Below, in pieces: positions 8,101-17,261 of a stretch of DNA of 61,833 bases. The position numbers and the translations under genes are program-made. The DNA is from a virus: the IMG/VR virus record IMGVR_UViG_3300032086_000660, positions 1 to 61,833 of that record. One strand, written 5' to 3'. A model generated the notes under the pieces. That model did not search any database. It saw nothing but the letters and a program-made list of their open reading frames with translations, and was not told the DNA's origin. Within the stretch, counting starts at the first letter, position 1. Every line of letters starts with the position of its first letter.

Positions 8101-11100
8101 GATGTTTTTTTGGTTTTCAGCCTCCATATCAGCTCTTTCCATAGGGTCTAAAGACAGATTATCTAAAGCCTTGTTAGCTCTTTCGATAGCCTTTCTTTTA
8201 GCTTCTATTTTAGCCAGTCTTTTGAACGCATAGGCTGGAGGAGACATCCATATTTCATCTCTACTCACATCTGGGTAAAGCTCGTGAAACGCTGGGGTTC
8301 TGTTTTTTACTTTTTGAGTACCTCTTTGTCCTACGAAACGTGCTTCTGCTTCTCCAAGTTTTCCTTGATACACTTGATAGTCGCTCGCTCTTCCTCCAGT
8401 CATTTTTTCAGTGAATCTTTTCACGTTCAATGCAGCTCCTTGAGCAACGTTTCGAGCGACCTCTTTGAAATAGTTCAATGAATCAGCATTTAGGGTTTCA
8501 AGCATCCACTTAGTCCCCTTCATTGTCTTGTCCTTCTGCATAGCCTCCACAGCATACAGTAGAGATATAAAATCTTTGTTTCTTTCAGCAAAATCCTTCA
8601 TCTTGCTTCTTAGCTCTTCCAGTACCTCTGTGTTTACTTGGTCTCTGCTTTCGAGATTCGCTGTAATAACAGCTTTTCTTAAAGACGAGCTGTATGGAGC
8701 TCTACTTGTTAACCATGTAACTCCATCTGAATTTTTTACAGCGTCAACGATGTCTCCTCGAGACTCTATGAACTCTGACAAAGAAGACATATTAAAGTCG
8801 TACAAATCGTTTAGAGCCCAGTCAACATTTTCGAAATCTTCATTGGTTACAATGCGCCACAGCTCTTTAAGAGAGCCTATGAAGTCACCGTTTCTTTCTA
8901 TCTCAAGTATCTTTTCTGTCAAATTGTTTGCTGTTTTCAACTGAGCTTCCGCTGACCTTCTTGACCTTGTTCCAGAGTATCTTGCATCTCCAGATATTCT
9001 TCCAGTGTTGTACCCCTCGTCAAACTGCTCTATGTGTTGTACAGCGTGCTGTACTTCGTGATACACCGTGTTCATCAGCTCCGTGAAATCTCCTCCAAAA
9101 GTGCCTTTCTTTTTTCTTATCGGCTTTATCCCTAATTCAGTTTTCTCAAAGAAGTTATCCCAAGACACAGAAATCTCTTTTGAATAAGAATTGTGCTCAC
9201 CTTGCAGAAGAGGGTTAGAAAACTTTTCTATGATGAATGAGTATTCTTTTAGAGAAGGGTACATTCTGTATAAAGCCTTGTTCTCCAAAAAGTCTTCAAG
9301 CTTCATTTTGATTCCAACAGTCTTTGTTCTCCCTTTTACTTTTTTTGTAATCAACTCGAGCATAGGGTTCAGACTTGCATTCTCACCGTACATATCTGAC
9401 AGAATGTTAAGGGTACTGCCTTTTACGAAACCATAGTTGATTTCTGAACGCCAAAGATTGTCCATACCTCTGTACCATCCAGTTGCAAAGAAGATTGCTT
9501 CTCTACCCTTTCCAGCTTCCTCCATCTCTCTTGCGAGATTTAGATTCTCTTCAAGTCTACCACCAGCCATAGCGCCAATCTCTCCAATAATCTGTGCTTT
9601 ACCCTCTGGGGTAGAAGACAGCTTATGGTATTGGTTGAATGGGTCTGTGTCTGGAAGAGCTACCAAATCAAGAACAGCCTCTTGTGTAGACTCTTGGAAG
9701 CTACCAGCGAAGATGCTTTGAGATGTACTCTGTTTCAATCCAAAAGGCGGTACTGTGTACATACCCTTTTCTTGATTGTATCCAAATGTCAGTAAGTCTT
9801 TGAACGCTTTGTCAACTTGATATCCTCCGTCTAACTTGAAGGTCTGCTTTGACGGAAGCTTAGCGTTAAACTGCGGATGTGCAATACCGCTGTTTTGTTG
9901 GAAGCTCTCTCCCCAGTCAAGCGAAGGGTTCGTTACAAATCCGCTGTATGTGTATCCCCAGTCTCCATTGAGCGCTCCCTCTATGTATTCATCTGTTCTT
10001 GTCTCTGGTGAAGAATACTTTCTCCAGAAATCTACTTGACTGAATCCAGCCTCTGCCATTCTTTTTGATAGGCTTACAGCTACTCTTGCGTTAGGGTTGA
10101 TTCGCTCAACTCCTTTCACCTTGCCGTATCCTTTAGGTAGTAATGATTTTACGATTGCCTTTCTTAGCGGGAAACTCATCTTATCAACTACCTCAGCAAC
10201 AGCTTCTGATTTAGAGCCGTTAGCGATACCGTCAATAAACTTCTCTACAAGGTCAAGCTCCCCAGAGTTCTTGATAGGGGTAAGACTCATCAATCTTTCT
10301 TTGATTTCCGCAGCCGCTTGCTTTCTATCGTCCTTAAATGTCTCTGTAATAGCTTCAGCTAAGTAATCAGCAGCGTAGAAGTTTCCAAGCATTCCGTCTG
10401 GAGCTTGCTGCATAATCAGTACCGTAACATCTTTTCCGTTACCGATACTCTGAACCATATTTTTAATCTTGGTGACAGACTCTTGACTTACAGATGCAAA
10501 CCCAACACCATCTCTTAGATTTTCTTCTATGAATGAGTAGCCAATTCCACCCATAACGTCTTTACCGTCTACCTCACCAATACCAGTGTTGTCAGATGTA
10601 ATAACAAGGACACGACCCTCTGTTTGCTTTAATGCTTCTTGTAGGCTAAACGTAGGTGCGTCTCCAGTAATCACTTGAGCCTTTCCAGCCTCTGGGCTTA
10701 TAAAGCTTTCATCAGCTTGTGCTGCTACGCTTCCATCTTCAAAGTTCTGTTTTGTGATGTCAATCTGTGGGTATACCAGTATCTGGTCTTCACGAGCAAC
10801 ATCTTCTGTAGTAGACAACGGCTTCTGACGCAATTGCTCCACAGAATAGTAAGAACGAGTCTCAGCGTTTCTTGACTCAACCTCACCAGCGAGTCTTTGA
10901 TACAACTGATATCCGTTAGCAGAGTCGCTCTTTCTAACAACCTCGTCCCAGTAATCAAAAGCAGCGTTAGCCATATACTGGTGTCCCTTGTAATCCCACC
11001 ATCCATTCTCTTCGATGTTTTCTGTCATACCGTTTAGTATGTCTTCATCGAGGTTAGATAGGAACTCGATAAGCTCTTCAGCTTGTTCTTCGTCAAGTAT

Positions 11101-14100
11101 GTCATCGCTCGCCTCTACGATTTGCTCTGGAGACATATTGACCATATCGTTGTAGTTTCCTCCGAAACCAGACATCTCAGCCCCTTCAGCAAACCAGTCA
11201 AGGTATCTCGCCATATCTCTTGCCTTCATAAACGGCTTGAGAGGTTCTATAATCTGCTCATAAAGCTTCTGAGCCTCTTGAGTACCACCAAAGAAAGTTT
11301 GGAAGCTACCTCCAGTAGCCATCATCTCTCTGTGTTGCACCCAGTGCTGTAGTTCGTGAACAAGGTATGTTCTTACAGCTGAAGGTGTTTTTACTTGTAT
11401 CTCTATCGTGTTCTGAGAAGGACTGTACCAAGCTTCTGCTCTACCAGTTCCGTCTTCAGCTACATTGATGTCGATAACAATATCTTTTGACTCTGGGTAC
11501 ACCTCGAATAGCTCTGTTTCTATTACGTCAGACAGCTTAGCTCCTTTAATATTTGTTCCAGCTTGTAGCTCTGCTTTGATTGTAGGATACTCTATTTCGT
11601 ATCTCCACTTGCCGTCTGCACCTAAAGTCCAACCAAACGACTCTTGAAGTATTCTTTCAGTCTCTTCCTCAGACTTTACGTCTTTAATCATATCGTAGAA
11701 CTGCTTGGCTTGCTCTAACCTTCCAGAAATCTCTGGTCTTAGGTTTCCGCTTTCGCCAATAATCTGAGCCTTGTCGCCAGTCTCTTGACCTTTGTCCTTT
11801 CTCTTACGCAGTCTCTCGATGTCGTTAGGGTCGATTGGCTCGCCTTCTCTCATAGAAGCAGCGATGTCCTTCATAATCTGAACACCTTGAGTTCTTGAAG
11901 GAATAGGTACTTCAAACCCAAGAGCATCACCGATTACCTCAGCAATCTTTCTCAGAATACCTTTTTCAATCTGAATATCAAACTTGCCAGCAGCAAGCAT
12001 TGCAATGAACTCAGTAACACCTTCCTCAGAACGGTTTCCAGCTTCGTATCCAGCAATAAATCTTTGGATAGCAGAACCTACTGCCACACCCTCAATGCCA
12101 GACTGCTTAACCATCTTAGCAATCTCACCGAATAGAGCATCAAAAGACTTGTTTCCAAGCACCTCTCCGAATGCACCGTGTGTTGCTTCGTGGTATCCAG
12201 TAGTAGAAACCATAGCTGGAGCAAGGAAGTGAATCTCGTTTCCCTTCATAAAGTAACCACGAGTAAGTTTATCCAGTCCAGTTGCATCTTTAAATGCTTG
12301 TGCGCTCGTATGCACGAACACCTTTGCATCTGGTCTTACTGCTTTGATAGCCTTAACAGCGTTTTCAATAGACTGAAGACCTTTGATGGCAGCGTCTTTA
12401 GTTGTTTTAAAACCTTCAAATACTTGCTCACCAATTGTTTCAAAGTGATTGATGAGGTCAGCCAAAAAGCCTTCTTTGCCATCGTATTCAATAGTAGGCT
12501 GTAGCTTACCCTTCTCCATTTCAAATGGAACGTATAGCTCTTTACCACCAGCATCAGAAACCGCTTGTTCAACCTCAGCTTGATTCTCTGCATAGAAGCT
12601 TTCCTCTTCCATTGTAAGCGATTCTCCTTGCTTAATCTTTTGTGCAATAGAGATTGCCTCAGCAGACATATTTGAAGCGCTCTGAACAGATTGTAGACCC
12701 TTGTATTTTTCTTCGATAGCAAGCTTCTCTTGGAAGTCTGCTTTAATCTCTGCTCCAAGTGCTGACTTCGCAGCTCCTTCTGGCATAGAGTTCCACTGGT
12801 CTACCTTGCTTTGGAATGTATCAGCAATCTGCATCAACTTAGCGTGGTCTTCTGGAGACTCTTGTCTGATTCTTTCGAAGAACTCAGCGTTCTGCTTGTT
12901 ACGCATACCCTCTTTTGCGAGAGCTTTAGCAAGCTGAGCGCCTATAATTCCTTTTGTTTTCTTGTCTGCTGCGTTTTGATATTCCTCAGACAACTGCTTA
13001 ATCACAGCTCTTGAACGCAACTTGTCCATACCCAAACCAAGCTTACCAGCAATGTGTAGGTTCTGAACCTCGAATGGTGCACGAACCGCTGTTGTTGCAG
13101 TCTGCATACCGCCAGTCATAAGAACAGCAGAGTCAACAGCCTCCATTAACGGCTCTTTTAGTCTTTCCCAAGTAGCTCGTTTGCCTTGTGCTTCAAGCTC
13201 GTATTTAGTTTGAACGAGAGCTGTAGCAGCTTCGGCTGCCGCCTCCTCTGAAACAGATGTTCCATAAGAGTATGCAGTTGCCTTGATAAACTCACCGAAT
13301 GTCTTTTTAGCGGCTTCGCCAGAAATACCCTTTAGTGCTGGGGTAATCATTCTGTTAAAGATGTGCGCAGAAACGCTTTCACCAAGACCTTCTGCAAGAC
13401 CGTTTACCGTTGCAAGGGTAACACGCTGGGCTGGGCTCATTTCAGAGAACCAATCTTGACCCATTACAGACATATAGTAAGAAGAACCGCTTAAAGCCCC
13501 CATACCTACTGTCGATGTAGTCATTGCTGCGAGCGACTTGCTGCCAGAAATAGTTAAACCAGCTGCTCTTGAAGCGCCTTGAAAGTAACCAGCACCAACC
13601 ATATATGGTGCAGACTTAGCAAGAAGAGTTAGCGACTCGTTTACAAGTACAAGAGGGTTCTCATTTATGGTTTGGTTACGACCAGTTAGAGCTTCGCCTA
13701 AATCTACATCGCCCATAACTCGTTGACCTTCCTTACTTCTATAGTATTCGAGACCGTCACGAACCTTTTTTAGTGCGTGTGAAACATCAAATAAGTCGTC
13801 ATCTCCAGAGTATTGAAGTCTCTTGTCTATTCTGTCCCCAAGACCATCGAGCCCTTTCCCAAGCTCCTCTGTAGCCATAACAGTTGTTTCGAGAGCACCA
13901 GCTATAAGTGCTAATCCAGAAACAGCCATTTCGGCAAACGAAACAGCCGCAACATTTAGGCTACTATCTAATATGTTTTTGTTGTAGATTTTTCCATCAC
14001 CAGTGAGGTCAATAGACACATTACCCCAGTGCATAGTGTTTTCAACATCCTTCAAAAACTCCTCGTCATTGCGAAGGTTTTCTGGAAGGTTTTGCATCAA

Positions 14101-14868
14101 GTTGGTTTTGAAAATATCGTTGTATTCTCTTCCGTACTTCTCGTAGTATTTAGCACGGATTTTTTCTTTGCGTGCTTCTGGGTCATCAGTATCCAGTTGC
14201 TCTGGCATACCTCTACGCTTCTTCTCTTCTTGAACTGCCTCGTATGCAGCAGCTGCATTTTTAGAAGGTCTGTATCTCGATGGTTTAGATATCGATAAGA
14301 GAACACTCTTGTCTTTTACCTCATTCTTTAACTTTGTATGTTTCCAAGACTCAAAGTCATCAAGCACACCCAGTTCTTCAGCGATATCTTCGTCAGTCGT
14401 AGTCAGTGCCTCGTCATATGCCTTAACCTCTTTCTGATAGTCTTCATCATTATCAATGAGGTGGTCAAACAAGTCGTTAGGACTGTTTATCTCTAAGTCG
14501 GGAGCTTTGATGTTTTTATAGTCGTTAAACGAGCTATAGTTGATGAGGTCAATCTTCTCCTTTGGAAACTTCTCTGTAATAGAAGAATCCAAGCGTGAAG
14601 CTTCTGCCAGCAATTCTGATTCTGTAAGTTCTGGTGTTCTTTTTTTTTTACGTTCTGCGAGAATAACGTCAATGTCGTTATCAGAGAAGTTACGCATCTT
14701 CAAGATGTCTGCAATCTCTCTATCAGACTTGTTGCTCTTTACAGAAGCCTCGAGAATCTTGTCGTAGTCAGTTTTACTTATCTTACGAGATGTGTCGTAA
14801 GTAGGTTCTTCTTTCTTTACAATTTTTGCTTCCGTTTGATAAACGTACTTAGAATCGTTACCAGCCAT
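5197..14868 (-). CDS. Giant polyvalent virion protein with three HExxH zincin-like modules
   Basis: A single 3223-aa ORF covering 16% of the window. Residues about 290-620 are Ala/Gly-rich helices of possible membrane character. Three HExxH motifs occur: HEATH at 893-897, HELQH at 1171-1175 and HEVQH at 1937-1941. The last two are followed by W/A-VQH, and their modules begin with a GW..G-x-x-x-x-WR-x-EI motif, as in LPD-type large polyvalent protein domains of phage and conjugative elements. Four KAQ-(V/I/L)-I linkers start at K1033, K1396, K1757 and K2278. A segment near 2830-2930 (TINFNRSGELGA, then LYLFFNASVQGSTR) resembles the LPD38 domain. The C-terminus is coiled-coil. Such proteins are packaged and injected with DNA and are thought to counter host functions. 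Order after the muzzle and cargo-like genes supports a virion cargo role. No RNA polymerase signature was seen. Confidence 0.75.
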   Translation of the reverse strand: MAGNDSKYVYQTEAKIVKKEEPTYDTSRKISKTDYDKILEASVKSNKSDREIADILKMRNFSDNDIDVILAERKKKRTPELTESELLAEASRLDSSITEKFPKEKIDLINYSSFNDYKNIKAPDLEINSPNDLFDHLIDNDEDYQKEVKAYDEALTTTDEDIAEELGVLDDFESWKHTKLKNEVKDKSVLLSISKPSRYRPSKNAAAAYEAVQEEKKRRGMPEQLDTDDPEARKEKIRAKYYEKYGREYNDIFKTNLMQNLPENLRNDEEFLKDVENTMHWGNVSIDLTGDGKIYNKNILDSSLNVAAVSFAEMAVSGLALIAGALETTVMATEELGKGLDGLGDRIDKRLQYSGDDDLFDVSHALKKVRDGLEYYRSKEGQRVMGDVDLGEALTGRNQTINENPLVLVNESLTLLAKSAPYMVGAGYFQGASRAAGLTISGSKSLAAMTTSTVGMGALSGSSYYMSVMGQDWFSEMSPAQRVTLATVNGLAEGLGESVSAHIFNRMITPALKGISGEAAKKTFGEFIKATAYSYGTSVSEEAAAEAATALVQTKYELEAQGKRATWERLKEPLMEAVDSAVLMTGGMQTATTAVRAPFEVQNLHIAGKLGLGMDKLRSRAVIKQLSEEYQNAADKKTKGIIGAQLAKALAKEGMRNKQNAEFFERIRQESPEDHAKLMQIADTFQSKVDQWNSMPEGAAKSALGAEIKADFQEKLAIEEKYKGLQSVQSASNMSAEAISIAQKIKQGESLTMEEESFYAENQAEVEQAVSDAGGKELYVPFEMEKGKLQPTIEYDGKEGFLADLINHFETIGEQVFEGFKTTKDAAIKGLQSIENAVKAIKAVRPDAKVFVHTSAQAFKDATGLDKLTRGYFMKGNEIHFLAPAMVSTTGYHEATHGAFGEVLGNKSFDALFGEIAKMVKQSGIEGVAVGSAIQRFIAGYEAGNRSEEGVTEFIAMLAAGKFDIQIEKGILRKIAEVIGDALGFEVPIPSRTQGVQIMKDIAASMREGEPIDPNDIERLRKRKDKGQETGDKAQIIGESGNLRPEISGRLEQAKQFYDMIKDVKSEEETERILQESFGWTLGADGKWRYEIEYPTIKAELQAGTNIKGAKLSDVIETELFEVYPESKDIVIDINVAEDGTGRAEAWYSPSQNTIEIQVKTPSAVRTYLVHELQHWVQHREMMATGGSFQTFFGGTQEAQKLYEQIIEPLKPFMKARDMARYLDWFAEGAEMSGFGGNYNDMVNMSPEQIVEASDDILDEEQAEELIEFLSNLDEDILNGMTENIEENGWWDYKGHQYMANAAFDYWDEVVRKSDSANGYQLYQRLAGEVESRNAETRSYYSVEQLRQKPLSTTEDVAREDQILVYPQIDITKQNFEDGSVAAQADESFISPEAGKAQVITGDAPTFSLQEALKQTEGRVLVITSDNTGIGEVDGKDVMGGIGYSFIEENLRDGVGFASVSQESVTKIKNMVQSIGNGKDVTVLIMQQAPDGMLGNFYAADYLAEAITETFKDDRKQAAAEIKERLMSLTPIKNSGELDLVEKFIDGIANGSKSEAVAEVVDKMSFPLRKAIVKSLLPKGYGKVKGVERINPNARVAVSLSKRMAEAGFSQVDFWRKYSSPETRTDEYIEGALNGDWGYTYSGFVTNPSLDWGESFQQNSGIAHPQFNAKLPSKQTFKLDGGYQVDKAFKDLLTFGYNQEKGMYTVPPFGLKQSTSQSIFAGSFQESTQEAVLDLVALPDTDPFNQYHKLSSTPEGKAQIIGEIGAMAGGRLEENLNLAREMEEAGKGREAIFFATGWYRGMDNLWRSEINYGFVKGSTLNILSDMYGENASLNPMLELITKKVKGRTKTVGIKMKLEDFLENKALYRMYPSLKEYSFIIEKFSNPLLQGEHNSYSKEISVSWDNFFEKTELGIKPIRKKKGTFGGDFTELMNTVYHEVQHAVQHIEQFDEGYNTGRISGDARYSGTRSRRSAEAQLKTANNLTEKILEIERNGDFIGSLKELWRIVTNEDFENVDWALNDLYDFNMSSLSEFIESRGDIVDAVKNSDGVTWLTSRAPYSSSLRKAVITANLESRDQVNTEVLEELRSKMKDFAERNKDFISLLYAVEAMQKDKTMKGTKWMLETLNADSLNYFKEVARNVAQGAALNVKRFTEKMTGGRASDYQVYQGKLGEAEARFVGQRGTQKVKNRTPAFHELYPDVSRDEIWMSPPAYAFKRLAKIEAKRKAIERANKALDNLSLDPMERADMEAENQKNIDKVSEEIKILLNKMNDKSQKGKAQLIEGTQEYDLFKKEFQEELIRNGVENFVETQGGAYRLFEHLRFKFADKYQPLQNLQKSIEKAQGRVLRSDANFRRAEALMHGKAAEDARQFEEQKLKPLMDKMIEYGVTNEQISEYLYALHARERNEFVKNTIDPANEAGSGMTNEVADAIIKKYEGDKARMDELADMVYEITEASRKMMLDFGLINKAQYDSFGMFENYVPLVGTAVTPTSDLFDFTDTRSSQDMSRGGGIAIFGKEYRQVSGRFSEAQSPLETVISNHLRTISRGRKNEVLQVLLEMVQQNKDAKAWEVFTEENPDMRVRVASRGESIFIEEATGEEYEYELRRRMAGVAMAGNNDYVPVKVKGKTFYIKFNDKRITRTLNDGGVAKTNMLVKALSKASRHFTRVFTSWNPEFIFANFTRDIQTAMYNQMAEQDMELSNISGQDFVLESLRNVPNAIKGVFQYEKGNREGMDSETKAFYEEYLKSGAKTDWFLLKSAEEIEKEMLKYIEKTKPITDEASLRDKARAVGVKGTASLSEVAKFVDVANTSIENGIRFGAYIAARKNGVPADQAAEFVKELTINFNRSGELGAVANSLYLFFNASVQGSTRLLRSVVKSKKAQKVAGGMMAFSALLTMMNIAVGGEDEDGIPMYNKIPEYERERFLIIMYGSERGNYFKIPLPYGVSMFFNMGTALSETAFGVSTPAESASFLLNGIVGSFSPISLSKSSDLGGSLLKSATPTVLKPIVELQLNENFFGSPIYKKDFYYSADTPDSQRPTKHAAEWAKTMAVFLNKATGGSDYEKGMVDLSPDTIEYLFTFLSGGTGKFINRTMDTGQKLYKGKAGDIEFNDVPLARQFLGTVRESEAAGRYYETRREILKQKNKAIGALKSGEPMTAEMKQLNRLLNLDKQVQSKVKKLAEAEKRAERIEDPVKRQELLDKLHDKKIAIYQQFNGYYYKMKQK

Positions 14869-14888
14869 ATCAGAATTAGTGTATTAGG

Positions 14889-14896
14889 CAAATTTA
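14889..14896 (-). promoter_or_regulatory. Bacteroidota-type -7 box upstream of the giant gene
   Basis: On the - strand the sequence reads TAAATTTGCC, matching TAnnTTTG, about 20 bases before the ATG at 14868. A second A/T-rich near match lies just upstream. No clear -33 box was identified. Confidence 0.45.
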
Positions 14897-14928
14897 CAAA
14901 ATATTACCTAACGCTCTGATAATCAGTC

Positions 14929-16392
14929 CTACTCTTCTCCAGCTAAAATCTCGTCAGCTACTTGGTCACCTATACCATCTTGTTGCAAACGACTGACCAC
15001 TTGTTGACCAGTTTCCATTTGTACTTTCTGGCTAAGCAATCCGCCCATTGTTTCACCAAAGGTTCTGTTTAGCTCTCTTGGGTCGAATACACGAATCTTA
15101 ACAAACTTCTTCTGAGCCGCCTTGAGGTCTGGTAGGCTCTTCCAGTATTCCAAGCGCTCTTGCATACTCATATCTTTTGGAGCACCCTCGTCTTCAATAG
15201 TGATGTCTGTAGATAGTAGGTCGTCAAAAGAACCGTCCTTGATTTTTTCTGCTGGCACTTTTATAATGAAGTGGTCAAGATTACCGTTTTGGTCAAAGTA
15301 AATCTTGTCTACCTTCTGACCCTCAGCCTTGTCGTACGAAATATCAAGAGCCTTCATATCCATAGAGTACAAGTCGATGTCCATAGTCTGTCCGTCTGGA
15401 CGCACAAGCTGCATTTTCTTGTGGATATCTAAAGGTCTGTCAAGTATACGCTTTTCGTTAGCACCTAAGCTAAATCCAGTTCCATCGTCATCTGGGTCTC
15501 TTCCGTATTCCTTTTCAAGTCTGTTTTTGATATCTCTTGTGTAAGAGCTCCAAGCAGCGCTGTGACCTTTCTCGTCTTCAGAATACTTTTCAATAGCTTC
15601 ACGCTTCTCCGCTGGAGATAGCTGTCTGTTATCTTTTGCACGACCTAAAACATCTCTGTAATAATAGATGGCTGCCGCATCACGATACTCTTTGCTGTCT
15701 CTATCAATCTGAAGCTGACCGTCAATCCTTGTAGCGACATCGCTCCAGCTGTCATCTTCCTCTACGTTTAGTAGGTTTCTATAACCAGCAGATGCTTCTG
15801 AAGGGATAGCCAGTTTCGGCACTTCTGTAGCCTTTTCTAAGATGTAGTCACTCTTTCCAGCGTTGATGTTCTTGACATCAGAATAAATAGTGTTCTGCCA
15901 AGCAACAGTTTCTCCATTGTCTTTGACTACAAGCAAACCAGTCTTAGGGTCAAGTGTTGGTTCTTCATCAAAACCAGTTTCCATAACCGCAGTCCATTGA
16001 CCGTCTACTTCTGCTTGCCCACCGAGTACACCTTCAAAACCAGCCTCGTATGCTGCGTTTCTTGCAGCGGCAGCTCTATCGTAACGAGCCTTTCCTACTG
16101 CAAGTGTGCTCATTAGCTCGTTCTTTAGGTCTGTGTATCTTTGTAGGTCAGCTTGACTACCGCTCTTGCGATAGCTAATGTATGCATCTTGCATACCCTT
16201 TACATACGCTTGAGATGCTTGAACGTGCTTCTGAGGCATAAACCCACGAGTAGCAGCAGCGTAAGCCTCTTGCTTCTTTAGGTCTTCACCAGTCTTTTCT
16301 CGTTTAGCTACCTCTTGCTTCGCTTGTTCAAATGCAAGTTTACCGAGCTTTGGTTGCTGGAATACTTGCTGACTAATCATCTTATCAAGCAT
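14929..16392 (-). CDS. Probable internal virion (cargo) protein
   Basis: A 487-aa, charged, largely helical protein without a recognised catalytic motif. The first 130 residues are Ala/Gln/Lys-rich helices (KLGKLAFEQAKQEVAKREK). The C-terminal part ends RLQQDGIGDQVADEILAGEE. It lies between a 282-aa cargo-like protein and the giant polyvalent protein, the position occupied by ejected cargo proteins in crAss-like podoviruses. The role is inferred from composition and order only. Confidence 0.55.
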   Translation of the reverse strand: MLDKMISQQVFQQPKLGKLAFEQAKQEVAKREKTGEDLKKQEAYAAATRGFMPQKHVQASQAYVKGMQDAYISYRKSGSQADLQRYTDLKNELMSTLAVGKARYDRAAAARNAAYEAGFEGVLGGQAEVDGQWTAVMETGFDEEPTLDPKTGLLVVKDNGETVAWQNTIYSDVKNINAGKSDYILEKATEVPKLAIPSEASAGYRNLLNVEEDDSWSDVATRIDGQLQIDRDSKEYRDAAAIYYYRDVLGRAKDNRQLSPAEKREAIEKYSEDEKGHSAAWSSYTRDIKNRLEKEYGRDPDDDGTGFSLGANEKRILDRPLDIHKKMQLVRPDGQTMDIDLYSMDMKALDISYDKAEGQKVDKIYFDQNGNLDHFIIKVPAEKIKDGSFDDLLSTDITIEDEGAPKDMSMQERLEYWKSLPDLKAAQKKFVKIRVFDPRELNRTFGETMGGLLSQKVQMETGQQVVSRLQQDGIGDQVADEILAGEE

Positions 16393-16394
16393 AC

Positions 16395-17243
16395 TTATTT
16401 CTTTTTAGCCTCCTTTGCGAACTTCTTAAACAGTTTTCTTGCGTACTCGCTTTGCTCTGCAATCTGCTTCGCTTGTTCTGGGTTAATAACGTATTCACCT
16501 CCAGTGGCTTCTCCTACTTTTTCACCGTTTTGAATTAAGTGGATAGGGTTATCCTTGTGACTGAATTTACCTTTAGTCATCATACCTCCGTCTTCGAGGA
16601 ATGTTTTTGCAAGGAAGTTCGCACCCATTTTAGCATACTTACCACCGATTTGATTCAAAACACTGCCTATAACTCCGGGCTTTTGTTCTTCTCCAAGCAT
16701 CTTGTTAGCCATAGACTGGTAAGCCATATTCTCAGCGCCACCAGCAATTGCTTGTCCGATATTCTGTGTACCAGCTTGGAAAGAAGCCTCTACTCTTGCT
16801 CGTTCTTGGTTGAAAGCATCAATCTTTCTTCCTTGAGCTTCTGATTCAGCAGCAGCGAGTTGCTGACCAGCTTGCATACGCATAGCACGTTCATCAGCAA
16901 GCATTTTGTTCATACCCATCTGACGTTGCGCTTCAATACTTCCGAGACCACCTACTAACGCTCTGCCTCCTCCACTCTGAAGGGCATCAAGATTTGCACC
17001 GTATGCTCTGTTAATAGCATCAGTTTCCATACGAGCCAACTGGCTATCGTAAGCATTCTTGTAGTTTTCGTAGTATTGCTCTGGTGTATCAAGAGATGGA
17101 GCAGATGCCTTTAATCTTGCATACTCCTTTTCAGCTTTCTTGCGCTGATGTATTCCGTGTAGAGCTTGTGCACCCGCAAGTCCAGCTTGAAGTAGCATAC
17201 CTCCACCGAAGTATTTTTTTGGTTTATTTCTCTTTGAACGCAT
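16395..17243 (-). CDS. Probable DNA-ejection/cargo protein
   Basis: A 282-aa protein. The N-terminus is basic with a glycine stretch (KKYFGGGMLLQAGLAGAQAL). The middle is a long Ala/Gln/Glu-rich helix typical of internal virion proteins. The C-terminus holds GKFSHKDNPIHLIQNG and GGEYVINPEQ, a motif type also found near tape-measure and cargo-protein C-termini. It follows the muzzle gene directly. A TAAATTTGC box ends only a few bases before the ATG, so a transcript from it would be almost leaderless. Ejection function is inferred. Confidence 0.55.
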   Translation of the reverse strand: MRSKRNKPKKYFGGGMLLQAGLAGAQALHGIHQRKKAEKEYARLKASAPSLDTPEQYYENYKNAYDSQLARMETDAINRAYGANLDALQSGGGRALVGGLGSIEAQRQMGMNKMLADERAMRMQAGQQLAAAESEAQGRKIDAFNQERARVEASFQAGTQNIGQAIAGGAENMAYQSMANKMLGEEQKPGVIGSVLNQIGGKYAKMGANFLAKTFLEDGGMMTKGKFSHKDNPIHLIQNGEKVGEATGGEYVINPEQAKQIAEQSEYARKLFKKFAKEAKKK

Positions 17244-17247
17244 ATTG

Positions 17248-17255
17248 CAAATTTA
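17248..17255 (-). promoter_or_regulatory. TAAATTTG promoter box, near-leaderless
   Basis: A TAnnTTTG match on the - strand separated by only four bases from the ATG at 17243. A transcript from it would begin at or next to the start codon. Confidence 0.5.
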
Positions 17256-17261
17256 ATGTTT

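Noticed and set aside
5197-14868. Giant crAss-type RNA polymerase
   Set aside because: No double-psi barrel motif such as DFDGD was seen; the visible motifs are zincin and LPD types.
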